Positions 26,964 to 38,967 of a stretch of DNA of 64,000 nucleotides are shown piece after piece. Source of the stretch: Blastocystis sp. Blastoise (Eukaryota > Sar > Bigyra > Opalinata > Blastocystidae); the NCBI GenBank assembly GCA_039096225.1, contig JBBPEB010000013.1, positions 647,501 to 711,500 on the forward strand, in the 5' to 3' direction. Below the pieces are notes generated by a model that did no database searches, had not been told where the DNA came from, and saw only the letters and a list, made by a program, of their open reading frames with translations. The first letter of the stretch is position 1. Every line of letters starts with the position of its first letter. Made by a program: the position numbers and the translations under genes.

Positions 26964-29900
26964 ATGTCGCAAACAGAAGGTACAAAGACCTATCAGGATT
27001 ACTTTGCAGAAAAAAATTATGATAAGGCCCTAAGTATCATATCTCAACAACTCACTTCAGTAGGTTTCCATGTAAATATATTTTTATTGTCTCTAGTCTT
27101 CTGAACCAAACTTGACTCTGGAATATAACAGAGATGTATGCCTTTTTTTAAAAGATAAGCAAGAAGATGCTAATCAATTCATTCAAAATTTGACTCGTTT
27201 TTATAATCAATTTCATGAGACATGTGAAAGAGATGATCCTGATGCATTTCTTGCAAGCGTTATTTTTTTGTACAACCGTGTATGTATTCAAAGGCTCTAA
27301 AACTATATATACGATATATATTATTATAGGCTCTAGCATTATTTGTCAATAACCAGTTTCAAAGTGCGATAGATTCTTTCAAAAATGTTGCTGAAAAGGT
27401 TTCTTCCAGAAGCGAATTGTTGCCTTTAGAAATTCGATGCTATTATATTTTATTAGATATATATTTTATTATATTTAGCTCTCACGGAAAGAATAAAAAA
27501 GTATCTATTATATTTTATGGTAATAGCAATAGTATCTGAGTATAATATATTTATAGTGGCTTGAAACTGTTTGTAATTCTGTATTTCAAGCTATAGATAA
27601 AAACACATCCAAGTATATACTAATATAAATGAAATAGGTTCATATATATACTAAATAATAACATAAATAATAACTTATATACAATATATAATACTATTAA
27701 TATAATAAATAATACTTAAATGAATGATACTATTCTATATTGAGATTTATTGGGATATAATCTATTTTATACTTTGTTGTATAGATTGTCCAAATTATCT
27801 AAAGAAGAAAGAGACTATTTATCATTTCTATATGATGCTTATAAAATCTTATTACAATGCTATGTTGATAATTCTAAAAATAAAAAGAAAGTATACATTT
27901 TAATTATATATATACATTATATACTTAGTTATTATTATTAATTATGAATTCTATAACATATATATGTATAATTATATTATTATAGAATTCTTTATCGAAT
28001 GATATTATAATCAATTTAAAAAATCATCCCTGTTATTCTTATTTCACTGCTTATATTGCTTATTTACGTTCAAGACTTGATTTTAATCGAGGGAATTACT
28101 TGAAATCATTGAAATCACTGGATTTCTTTATAGATGATAAGAATAAGAATTGTAATTATTCTTATTATCTTTCAAACGGTAATTGCCAATTTATGACAAG
28201 TCATTTTTCATTAGCTCTTTCATATTATTATAAAGCTGTTGAAGTATATTTTTTGTATTTTTATAATTAAAAATCATATATGACTATTATTATGTACATC
28301 ATCTTTTTATATGGTAGTATTTATTTTTGTTTATACTTTTATTCTTTGAGAAATTATTTTGTTTTGTCTTTTTTTTTATGAATTCTGAATTCTGAGTTTT
28401 TTTATTCTCTTGAATCTTTTTATCAGTCTTCTGTTTCACTGTTTATTATCATTCTTACTCTTATTCATCTTATTCTTCTTGATTTAATTTCTAAAACTCT
28501 TATGTTTTCGTTCTTCTTTTCTAGTACTCTCCCGATACACTTCATAGTTCTTTACTCTATAAGAATATTGCTCTTGCTTATATGGCCAATCAAGACTATA
28601 TTAAAGCTAGTTCCTATTTTAATAAGTATTTAGGATTATTTCCTTATAATCCTTCTGTCTGGCTTCGTCTTGGAGAAACATATCTTATGATTTATAAACA
28701 ATTCGTATTTTATTATAGTATTATTATATTAAAATGAACAATGTTTATTATTCTTCGTTTATATCTATTTTATTATACTCTTAATAAGGGATCTATATGA
28801 TAATACTATACTTTTTTTTTACTCAAATCTAGTATAAACAACTATTCTTATTATATAACTATCATATATATATTATATATCTAAATCTATATATATATAT
28901 ATAATATATAACTCTAGGTTCCAAAGGATTCTTTAATTGATATGATTATTAATTCTCAATTATATCTTACTCCAACATCCACGAATTCTATTGGTCAATC
29001 TCCACGTTACAATTCTATCTTCCAATCAAAACCAAATCCTAATTATAATCAATATGTATTGTATGTTACTATATATATTGGTTTGTTAAGCATTTCATTT
29101 TTTGTGTTTATTTTACATGCTATTTAAGTTGCTTCTCCTTAACGATCTATTTCTTCAGTTTTTATACACTATATATATGTTAGATATCTTTGTATTGTCT
29201 ATTTCTCTTTATTCACTATGGTCTATGTCTATATATATTTTATATAAATATAGATATGCTATACAATGTTTTCAGTCTGCCCGCCATCAGTTTATCACAT
29301 CTTCTACTTCAACTGCTTCTCCTATTCATCCCTATTTAGTATCTGATAATAAGACAGAGTATCAACCGTCGCTTCATTGTACAATCTATCTTGCTTACTG
29401 TAATTTATGTATGTTCTTTTCTATGTATTCCATTTATATTTATTATTTACTATTATAAATTATTATTGATCTTTGCATAATGTATATATTAGTATGTTAA
29501 TTCTATTCTCGTAATCAATATACTTATATCAGTCTATACTCTAATAATATTATTATTGTTTTTGTTCTATAAGATCCTATAGTATATTTATATATTTCTA
29601 GTAATTCGTAATCCTTCTGATACAATTCTTCTTATTGATTCCATATATCATTCACCTACAGCTTCTTCTCTTCCTTCTACACTTAATATACTACTTCATA
29701 TATATTATACTCAAGCATGTATTCTTCTTGGAAATATACCTGTATATATATTACTATTTTTTTGTGTGGTTATATAATATATAATATATAATATATAATA
29801 TATAATATATAATATATAATATATAATATATAATATATAATATATAATATATAATATATAATATATAATATATAATATATAATATATAATATATAATATA

Positions 29901-30639
29901 TAATATATAATATATAATATATAATATATAATATATAATATATAATATATAATATATAATATATAATATATAATATATAATATATAATATATAATATATA
30001 ATATATAATATATAATATATAATATATAATATATTATATATAATATATGTATATGATATAATGTATATAATATAATATATAATATATAATATATTATAAA
30101 GGATGTATATGATATAATATATAATATACAATATATCTTAATCAATTCATGTAATTTGTGATATATAAAAAGAATACTATATATATATATATATAGAAGG
30201 CATTTGAATATATTGATCCGTTGGTTCATACAGAATTATATATAGATACTTATTTATCTATTGAACATAAATCACAGAAATCACAGTCTAATTCAGATAA
30301 ACAAAAACAAACATTAAATGATGATTCTCCTAATAATTTTGATCCTTATTGTTTAGGATCAACTATTCTTGGCGACTCCACAAAATATTCACAATATATG
30401 CTTTATCATTTAGCTGTTGTATGATTATTTATTTATTTAGTATTCTATTCGTTATATATATATAGACTTACTATTTAATGAGTTCCTTTGATAAATCACT
30501 TGATGTATTAAATAACATTATTGCAAAAGATAACAAATTTACTATTGCTATCAAACTATATTATATCGTTTTGATGAGATCTAAAGGTGAACATGATGCA
30601 GGACAATATATGCTTAATAAAATTAATCCATTACTTTAA
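26964..30639 (+). CDS. CNOT10: CCR4-NOT complex subunit 10 homologue (TPR protein)
   Basis: Predicted scaffold subunit of the CCR4-NOT mRNA deadenylase, which in animals pairs with CNOT11. Twelve exons, the first at 26964-27059 and 27097-27279 and the last ending at TAA 30637-30639, with GT-AG junctions and roughly 620 residues in all. The product is a chain of TPR-like helical pairs. The N-terminal YFAEKNYDKALSIISQQL and the YNRALALFVNNQFQSAIDSF repeat match the CNOT10 start. The block ALAYMANQDYIKASSYFNKYL followed by NPSVWLRLGETYLM corresponds to the diagnostic NPRLWLRLAE motif. C-terminal helices include LAVTYYLMSSFDKSLDVLNNII. Intron 10-11 is expanded by a 9-base repeat array. Identification rests on motif order; other TPR families are less likely. 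Confidence 0.78.
29768..30130 (+). repeat. 9-bp ATATATAAT tandem array in CNOT10 intron
   Basis: About 30 near-perfect copies of a nine-base AT unit, then degraded copies, inside the intron between the exon ending GNIP and the exon beginning KAFEYIDP. The same sequence read on the minus strand gives spurious Tyr/Ile-rich open frames. Confidence 0.93.
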
Positions 30640-30836
30640 AACTGTAGTTAATTATCATATTTTTAAAATTTTATATTATTGTTTTGTAAATTAGATATTA
30701 ATTAAATTTAAAAATCTATTTGAATATACGTAGCTTTATTTTCATTTTTGACATAGTCTTTCTAAGAAAAACGACATGAAAATTGATTCTAAGAAGAATA
30801 ATTTTATTTTTACTTATTTTAAACGGGTTTTGAAAT

Positions 30837-32624
30837 ATGGCTGTATATTATCACAATAAGTTAATTCTAAAGTGTATTTTAGGAAGCATTCTGTAGATGG
30901 GATGATGAACGAACAGGTATCAATCCATTCGTTCCTGATCGCGTTAAAAGTTATAAGAATATTTTTACTGCTATTTTATCCTCAGTATTTGGAGTTATTA
31001 TATTTGCTATAAAACTTCCAATCATTGTCGTATTGACCATTTTGTTTTGTATCAGTTGGTGTTTAGAATTGATTGTAAGCTTATTTTTATTTGAAATTGT
31101 GATTAATCTATATAGATGCCAATTAATTTCTTAAAACGATTTATATGGAAATTTATGACTTCATTAATCGTTCGTATATTACTTTTTGTTCTTGGAATTT
31201 TTAATATTCGTGAATCCTATGCTGAAAAGCGAATTCTTCGTATTCGTTCCGAGACCGATCCTAGAACTCGTTTTACTACTATTAAAACATCTCAAATAAT
31301 TATATCTAATTTTGTTGGTTATGTACAAATCCTTGTCTATATAGCAAAGTATATGATTAAATGATTATCTTTAATATTTTATATTTTTGAATAGAGTTTC
31401 GGACTGCTTTGGTTTTGTTAACGAAAAAGTATATATATATTATTGATTAGCTTGACGTAGTTTTTTTTTCTTATTTTTTTTAATTATATAATATATGCAT
31501 ATTATGATGATTATTATAAAGGGCGATATTGTTACATATACTGGCGTAAAGGCAATTCTACAAGCTATTAAGAAAACACCTATATTAGAAAAGGTATATT
31601 TCTATTGAATTATTGAATTATTGAATTATATATATATATATATATTTGTTATTATTATTTCTGGAATAGTTTCATATATATATTGTAAATATTGTTAAAC
31701 AAGAAAATAATAGAATATATTTTTTATATTTACATGAATAGGTTATTTGAGTGTATTTTTTTTATATATACATTATAGTTTCTTTATATATATATATAGG
31801 GAGTTTCTATAGAAGAAGCTAGTAGAAAAGCATATACTCCTCTTATTGTATTCCCTGAAGTATATATTATATATTATAATTATATATTATATATTATATA
31901 TTATATATAAAACATTAAGCTTTTAATATATTATATATTATATATTATATTATCATAATATTCTAGATTATTCCTACTAATGGAAAAGGTATTTTATTAT
32001 TTAAAGCTTTAAATAAATCTACTGATTCCATGAGTAATTACAACTTGATGGGTGTTCAGTATGTACTATTAATACTAATAATAATAAACATAATAATAAT
32101 AATAGTTATTATTATCATTCATTCTTATTAATCTATATATCTGAATAACTATAGTTATTATAAATATATATTCTAACATTATCTATATATAGATTTGATG
32201 GTTCTCTTATTATACCAACTCATTCGACTTCAACTATTTTGAGACATTTCTTATATTTATTATTCCAAGTATATAACATTTATAGTTCATTTTTATATCA
32301 TCATTATTTATAAATATATATTATTCTTTTGCACGTAAATAATATTTTTTTTATATATATTATTCCTTTATATGCATATTATTCTTATACATATATATAA
32401 TGACAATATATATGTATATAATATAGCTTCAATCAAATGCTAAAATTATATGGTTGTCTAATAAGGATTTAAATCTTCTTCCTAGTTCAGAAGATATATT
32501 GAATACCTATCGTGGTTTATTAGCTAGTATGTTAGGAGTAGAACCATTAGAATTAGGTGAAACTGAAGGTAGAAATTTCTTAAAATATTTTGAATCTAGA
32601 ACTAAAAAAGATAAACGTGTTTAA
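30837..32624 (+). CDS. LOA1/Vps66-like lysophosphatidic acid acyltransferase
   Basis: Likely membrane-bound acyltransferase of glycerolipid synthesis at ER or lipid droplets, related to yeast Loa1 and fission yeast Vps66. Nine GT-AG exons are proposed; the first encodes only ATG GCT (30837-30842), joined to 30883-31074. The N-terminal CRWDDERTGINPFVPDRV aligns with the Loa1 opening (WRDNGTGIAPFLPN), followed by two hydrophobic segments (about residues 35-70). The middle corresponds to the degenerate NH-D box region (IISNFVGYVQILVYIAK), and the block PLIVFPEIIPTNGKGILLFK matches the FPEGT-like motif III. The C-terminus ends with LGETEGRNFLKYFESRTKK. The classical catalytic HX4D is not evident, as also in yeast Loa1. 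It starts about 200 bases after CNOT10 on the same strand. Confidence 0.72.
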
Positions 32625-32735
32625 GCTTCTCTATTGTCCTTTGATATGTATACAAATATTTATATATATATTCTTTTCTGTATATAGAAAAAAATATGAA
32701 TTATAATTATTATAAAAAATTGTTGTTAGTTTTCC

Positions 32736-32772
<37 letters not shown>

Positions 32773-32886
32773 TAATAATAATAAATGAAAAATTGAACAA
32801 AACAACTAGTTCATCTTTTTAGTTTTTATAATACAAGCTATTCATAATAATTATATATTGATTAAATAAACTACATGTCTCATTGC

Positions 32887-33629
32887 TTACTATAGAGTAA
32901 TAACAGGTGTAAAAAATCAACATGATAAAGAGAAGTATTAATTATATAAATATACATAATATATAATAAATAAGAATATTAATAATATTCATGATAATTA
33001 AAGATATAAATATACCTTTTCAAGTTGTTTTAAAGGTTGAATTTTCATAAGAGATAATTGTTTAGTAATATGATCTTTATTTGTTTCATATACTGTTCCA
33101 TTCATAATCATTTCATCTAAAATATAATGTACTTTCTCAAGATTCAACATGATCTATATATATAGGATAACAATAATTATTATTAATTTTCAATGAAAAT
33201 TTTGTTTATAATATAATATATATATAGAATATTTATTTTATAAAGAACAGTTTGTCTCAAACTACATACATCTAATTCAGTCTATAAAAATATAAAAACA
33301 ATATATAAAGAGTATATAAATAAACTTACAAGTCTTGTGAAATAAAGTTCAAGAGAACCAACGAATAAATTCATGAATTCATATAAAGATAAGATATTTT
33401 CATCAGCTTCCATGGTTGTACCGATAAGGAAAATGAGTCTGCCAAAATGACGATAAATGACTCTATAACCTCTATGTTCAAAAACAGAGCATTCTTCATC
33501 TCTTCTACCTAAACAGATTCTAGTGACTTCACCTTCAAGAGTAGAACGTTCTTTTGCATTTTCGAAGGTATAGTACTTTGAGAAACGTGTTTGACCTGAT
33601 TTATTAACAATAAGTAAGAATTGAATCAT
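32887..33629 (-). CDS. AP4S1: AP-4 complex subunit sigma
   Basis: Small (sigma) subunit of a clathrin-type adaptor that sorts cargo from the trans-Golgi network. The 150-residue longin-fold product comes from exons 33330-33629, 33270-33281, 33016-33153 and 32887-32889. It starts MIQFLLIVNKSGQTRFSKYY, then GRRDEECSVFEHRGYRVIYRHFGRLIF, LYEFMNLFVGSLELYFTRL, and TELDIMLNLEKVHYILDEMIMNG. The ECSVFEHRGY and LDEMIMNG stretches fit AP-4 sigma better than AP-1 or AP-2. Two oddities are a 12-base exon (TELD) and a last exon whose only coding content is the stop, TAA right after the acceptor AG. AP-4 has been lost from many lineages, so its presence is informative. It is divergent with eS4, 489 bases apart. 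Confidence 0.87.
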
Positions 33630-33802
33630 TATTATAAGGAAAAAATACAAATAAAACAGAATAAGATATTTTTTCTTTTCTGAATCTATGTTTTCTGAAG
33701 TTCTTTTGGGAAGTTTCACGGTTTTTCAAGGGTATCGAATTATTGTGGGAAAAACAGAAAAAATAAAAAAATAAAAAACCAACAAATGATGGTTTTTATT
33801 AA

Positions 33803-33857
33803 GGGGGTCAAGAAAAAATGACGAAAATGACTGAAAAAATAATTTCGACCCAGGGGT
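33803..33857 (+). promoter_or_regulatory. Paired C-run motif upstream of eS4
   Basis: GGGGGT (33803-33808) and CCAGGGGT (33850-33857), 42 bases apart and 260-315 bases upstream of the eS4 start. They fall in the region shared with the AP-4 sigma promoter. They match the motifs near uL30 and uS12. Confidence 0.5.
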
Positions 33858-34117
33858 ATTGTGACGTTTATTTTTATTTGTCACTCTGAACAAAACCATG
33901 AAAAGTGTAAATAGCAAGTACTTTTTTCAAATTCTTTATCCACAATGGTATATACATCTTTATATAAATAGAGATAACATTTCTTTCTATGAGTACTGAT
34001 TTCAATATGAAAGAATCAGAAAAAATAGATTTTCATTGTTTTTTATCATAATTTGTTTCATTTTGTTCTTAATATTGTTTTTATTGCTTTGAGAAAACTT
34101 ATTTATGTTGTTGATTA

Positions 34118-35343
34118 ATGGCTAGATCTCAACAAAAGCACTTAAAGCGTTTAAATGCTCCTAAGCATTGGATGTTAGATAAGATGGGAGGTATTTGGGC
34201 CCCTCGTCCTTCTTCCGGTCCTCATAAGCTCCGTGAATGTCTTCCTCTTATTCTTATGATCCGTAATCGTCTGAAATACGCTCTTACTGGTCATGAAGTT
34301 AAGATGATCTGTATGCAAAGACTCATTAAGGTCGATGGTAAGATCAGAACTGAACCCACCTTCCCCGCTGGTTTCATGGATGTTGTTACTATTGAACTCT
34401 CTAACGATCGTTTCCGTTTACTTTATGATACCAAGGGTAGATTCGTTCTTCACAGAATTGATGAACAAGAAACTAAGGTATTTATATTGAATTTATTTTT
34501 TATTATACATTATTTGCTTTTAATATTTATTTTTTATAGTTTCTAATATTTTTTTTTATTAATTTTATGATTTCTTAATTAAAAATCATTTTATAAACTT
34601 TTTTTTTATTATGATTGATGTCAATATGTTATTATATATATATATATTATAAATATATTCTATATATATTATGTTTTTTCTCTATTAATTACTTACAAAT
34701 AAAATGAATATTCTTATGATGATTATTTCTTTATAGTTCAAGCTTTGCCGTGTTATGAAGAAGCAAACTGCTCAAAACAAAGTTCCTTTCATTGTTACTC
34801 ACGATGGTCGTACTATTCGTTATCCTGATCCCGCCATCAACGTTAACGATACCATCAAGCTTAACCTTGAAACTGGTAAGATTGAACAAGTCGTCAAATT
34901 CGAAAACGGTAATCTCGTTATGATCACCAAGGGACGTAACACTGGTCGTATTGGTACCATCGTTCGTCGTGATCGGTATATATTTATATAATTTTGTTTG
35001 TTTCTTATTATATACATTTTATATATTTAATATATATTTAATATTGAATAATTTATATATAATCAATCTCTTTTTATTTTTTAATACTTCTTATATGTCA
35101 TAAATTTATTAGAATTAATAACAATAATATTCTTTATATATATATAATTAATATTTATATCGTCACTTTGGTTCTTTCGATATTGTCTTAATCAGAGATG
35201 CTGCTGGTCACGAATTCGCTACTCGTCTCGGTAACGTTTTTGTTATTGGTGAAGGTGAAAAGGCTCTTGTTTCTCTTCCTTACGGTAAGGGTATCAAGTT
35301 ATCTATTCTTGAAGAAAAGGCTGCTCGTACTCACAAGAATTAA
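34118..35343 (+). CDS. RPS4: Small-subunit ribosomal protein eS4
   Basis: Cytosolic 40S component, 259 residues. Exons are 34118-34477, 34737-34975 and 35163-35343. N-terminal [33 protein letters not shown] is near universal for eS4, followed by the S4 RNA-binding segment, the central domain ([20 protein letters not shown] is the KOW motif) and the C-terminal HFGSFDIV...[10 protein letters not shown]. Intron 1 is GTATTT...TTATAG. Intron 2 joins RRDR to HFGSF; protein conservation places the exon 3 start right after ATATCG, so the intron would run GTATAT...TATCG, without AG. An ATCG occurs at both ends, so sliding the boundary does not produce AG either. Codons are enriched in C-ending forms, as in uL30. 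Confidence 0.96.
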
Positions 35344-35585
35344 ATTTTGTAAACAAAGTTGGATAAGAATTTGCAAAGAAAAAAATATTGTTTTGTTCAT
35401 TTTATAAAAGTTTATTCTTATAATAATTAAAGTATATATATATATAACTAGAAAAGAAAATTGTTTAGAATGTTGTGTTTTAGGTGTAGTAAAACATATA
35501 ATAGAAAAAATTAAAAATTTTTGAAATAAACAAAAAAACATCAATAAAATCTTCTTCTCCAAAAATGGAATAAATGTAGGATAAC

Positions 35586-36402
35586 TTAAGAATGGGGTTT
35601 TTCCTTCTTACCACGGAAAAGAGCAAGAAGAGAAGTCTTAGAGACACAGACAACCTTGAAACGAACTCCGGGAATATCACCGACGGCGTGACCAGAACGA
35701 CCGAAACCGGCAATAAGGACTTCATCGTTTAGTATAGATGAATTAATGATTGTTGAATATAAGTAATTAATTATATAATACGTTGTCATCAATATATATA
35801 TGTAAATAATATTTATGTATAGAAAAAGGATCACAATACGAATCAATAAAATAGGTAATATTAATAGTATATAGAAATAAAATAGTGGCTAAAATGAATG
35901 CATACGTTTTCATCGACAAAGTTTAAGCAACCATCACGAGGAACGAAAGCAGTGATCTTCTTTCCGTTCTTAATAAGTTGACAACGAATACACTTACGAA
36001 TAGCGGAGTTAGGTTGTTTGGATTCGACACCAATACATGAATAATAAAATAAATAAATATTGAATAAAATAAAAATAAATTATATATTAAAAGGATAAAA
36101 ATAAGTAAATAATGAAAAAAATAAAATAAATAGTAGATACATACATCTTTTCGGTGACAATACCCTTAGCCATAGTAGCACCACCTAAAACGTTAGCCTT
36201 AATGGAGGCAGCAGAGTGGGTTTTGTTGTAATGCTTATCAGCCCATCTTTCAGTTCTACGGTGAATATGTAATTTACGAGCAGCTCTAATACCGCTTGGT
36301 TTTCCATATAAATTAGATGGTTATTTTCATGTCTAGTCGTTGATGTTCGTATAGTCAGATGAATGACTAACAATAAATATAGAATACATACCCCTTACCC
36401 AT
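35586..36402 (-). CDS. RPS23: Small-subunit ribosomal protein uS12 (eukaryotic S23)
   Basis: Decoding-centre protein of the 40S subunit, 145 residues. Proposed exons are 36392-36402 (MGKG), 36145-36303, 35906-36032 and 35586-35726. The product reads [97 protein letters not shown] and ends KKEKPHS, colinear with other eukaryotic S23 proteins. Each intron starts with GT, but the 3' ends fixed by conservation are ATATGG, ATGTAT and CTAAAC, none of them AG. Short direct repeats (GG, ATGTAT, AAAC) occur at the paired ends. The invariant PNSA loop and the hydroxylated-proline site are intact. See the finding on intron ends. Confidence 0.95.
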
Positions 36403-37494
36403 GTTTGAATGTAGTGAAGAAGATTATTAATATTAGCAGAAAAAGCTCCTTTTGGAAATTTACCAAAGAAAAAGTGTCTTATTGGACTGCTTCTTTTCAT
36501 TTACCCCCTGGAAAATTGTTTAAATAATACTCAAGTATAGTCACTCTTTTGCTTTTTTCTAGGGGGTAATTGTCATTTCGTCTTTTGTTTTTTTCTTTCA
36601 AAATATCTGTTTGTTTCTTGTGTGGACGAACTATATCATAGAATCACGGGTCTTTACGTCTCGACTAGCCTATTTCTTTATTGGTTTTTCTTTTTTATTA
36701 TTTTGTGTAAATATGATCTATTTATAAGTTTTTACTAAGAATAATATTAAATTCAAAGAGTCATATGTATATATAATTATGGAATTGATTTACTTTTTTC
36801 AAATAAATACTTCAATGGACAAGTTTGTGCTTTTCTTATGATTTGAAAGGATAAATAAATGAGAAATATTAGGTTGATGATGTAGATTGCTGTACTATAT
36901 TATGGTATGAAATAAGTTTTGATGAATGTTCATATTGAATAATTGATTTTATTAGATAAAGTAAAAGATGTTCATAAGATATATATATAGGTGATAGACT
37001 CCAAAAATAACCAGTATGAAATTAGTTATTGTCGTATTTTTTCAGGGAGTTGTAGAAGAAGATTACTATAAGTTGTTTTATTTAAATATTTGAAGAATAT
37101 AGATGAGATTTTTCTCATCTTATATAATTAATATATTTATGATGAGAAAAATAATGTAGATATTCATGAATCATGTTTATAATAGGATGTATATATAACA
37201 AGGTTAGTATGAAAAAGATATTGGGAATGATGAAAGGTTGTTTATAATAATTAGAACAAAACAAGAATATATGAATTTGATAAAGAACTTCACTACAATA
37301 ACATATCACATAGAATTAAAGAAACATATAAATAAATTTATTTACTAGCGAATAGTAAAGAAAGAAAGAAATACTTAATCTATAATGTAGAACAAACAAT
37401 ATTAAATAAATCTTTAAAGTATATAATAGAATAGATATGCAAAAAAGAATGAGATATTGAAAAACAAGATAAACGATTTATAGTAAGAAATTAT
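36403..37494. other. Intergenic region with uS12 promoter
   Basis: About 1.1 kb with no gene seen. The first 170 bases hold the paired C-run motif; the rest is AT-rich with short stop-ridden frames. Confidence 0.55.
36503..36567 (-). promoter_or_regulatory. Paired C-run motif upstream of uS12
   Basis: On the plus strand, ACCCCCTGG at 36503-36511 and GGGGGT at 36562-36567. On the gene's strand this reads ACCCCC then, about 50 bases on, CCAGGGGGT, some 100 bases before the start codon. Confidence 0.5.
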
Positions 37495-37555
37495 TTACTC
37501 TTCATAATGAGCAAACCTATAGAAAAATATTCATATATATGTTGTAATTTATTGA

Positions 37556-37604
<49 letters not shown>

Positions 37605-38967
37605 TAATTAAATGAATAAAACATACATTTTTTGTTTAGAATCATCATCAATAAGATTTCTCAAGTTCTTTCGAACTTCTTCTTCAAATAATTCGAGATC
37701 ATTTTCAGTCATATCTGTCCATTTATCCATATATTTAATCATTTGAAGACAAATCTATATGTTAAGGATATATATAAATGCATATTATAAGATATATCAT
37801 AAAGTTATCTTTAGTATATTATATATAATTAAATGAAGAATGAAATATAATAAAAATTGCATATTCTAGATATAAATATATACTTGTTTTGTGAAAACAA
37901 TTTGTTCTTTACCAATAAATGAAGGAAGAATTGAAGATAATCCAAATATATTCACGCTATATATATATATATAGAGTAGTAAAATAACCATGATAAATAT
38001 TATAATAAATATAGTTAATCTTTACAACTCGATAGAAGTAACAAATATTTGCTATATAATAATTTGTAATATAATAATATATAATATAAAAAAATAATAT
38101 AATATTAATAATATAATAATAATAATATATACGAGTGGTTTCAATCCAGTTTTCTTGAAAAGGTCCAATATTCTTCTTCTCACTATGAAATGTAGACATA
38201 TCCTATATATAATAATAATAATAATAAGCATAATAAACATAATAATAAACATAATATACAAATAAATATAATAATAAACATAATAACATACACAAATTGA
38301 ATGAAGTTTCTTTTCATTAAATAAATTAATATCCATAACTTGTCTTTGTTTTAATTCTTTCTCAGATAAACTAAATACATTATCATTTCTTTCTTCTGGT
38401 CTTAAAAATTTAGTTTCTAAATTAAGATTAAAAGAACTATGAGGTACTATAGATATTCCATTGACACTTTGAGAATGATGTTCACCCGTATATGTTTCTT
38501 CATCAAGAATTAATTTAGCTATATATATATATATATATAATATTATAAATACTATATATATTTAAAACAATACATATATATACAATAATATAAATGTTAT
38601 ATATAAAATAATACAAATAATAAACTATTTCATATATATACTTCCAGCAAGAATTGTACGAAGAAATCCAGGTAATAAACCAGTAATACCAAATCTATAA
38701 ATGAAAATTTACTCTATTATCATTCAAATACTATAAAACTTACTCTTTATATTCGTACCATCCTTTGGTTTCCTTCACCTCATAACCCTTTCTTGGTGAT
38801 TTAGCATCATTTTGTCCTGAATAGTCGAATTTCTCATGAATCTTCCAATCGCAACCTTCACCTCCTCCTGTAATATCTTCGTTAGCTTTACAGACCATAT
38901 ATCTGTAAGCAACATCGACTTCTTCTATCGATATAGGTAACGCTACTCTAAATTCAATAATAGTCAT
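37495..38967 (-). CDS. Class I phosphatidylinositol transfer protein, copy 1
   Basis: Soluble START-fold protein moving PI and PC between membranes. Proposed exons are 38744-38967, 38642-38694, 38518 back to 38292, 38133-38202, 38015-38051, 37884-37956, 37627-37754 and 37495-37516. Family landmarks: MTIIEFRVALPISIEEVDVAYRYMV, GGGEGCDW, MSTFHSEKKNIGPFQENW, the core strand NICYFYRVVKI (equivalent to YMCAYKLVTVKF of PITP alpha) and the C-terminal YMDKWTDMTENDLELFEEEVRK helix. Oddity: the intron after RVVKI begins CTATAT where the paralogue has GTATAT at the matching place, so splicing may be impaired or non-canonical there. It is head to head with copy 2 at 40075 across 1.1 kb. Confidence 0.82.

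Noticed and set aside
29711-30229. Long Tyr/Ile-rich minus-strand frames
   Set aside because: They are translations of the 9-bp AT tandem array inside a CNOT10 intron.
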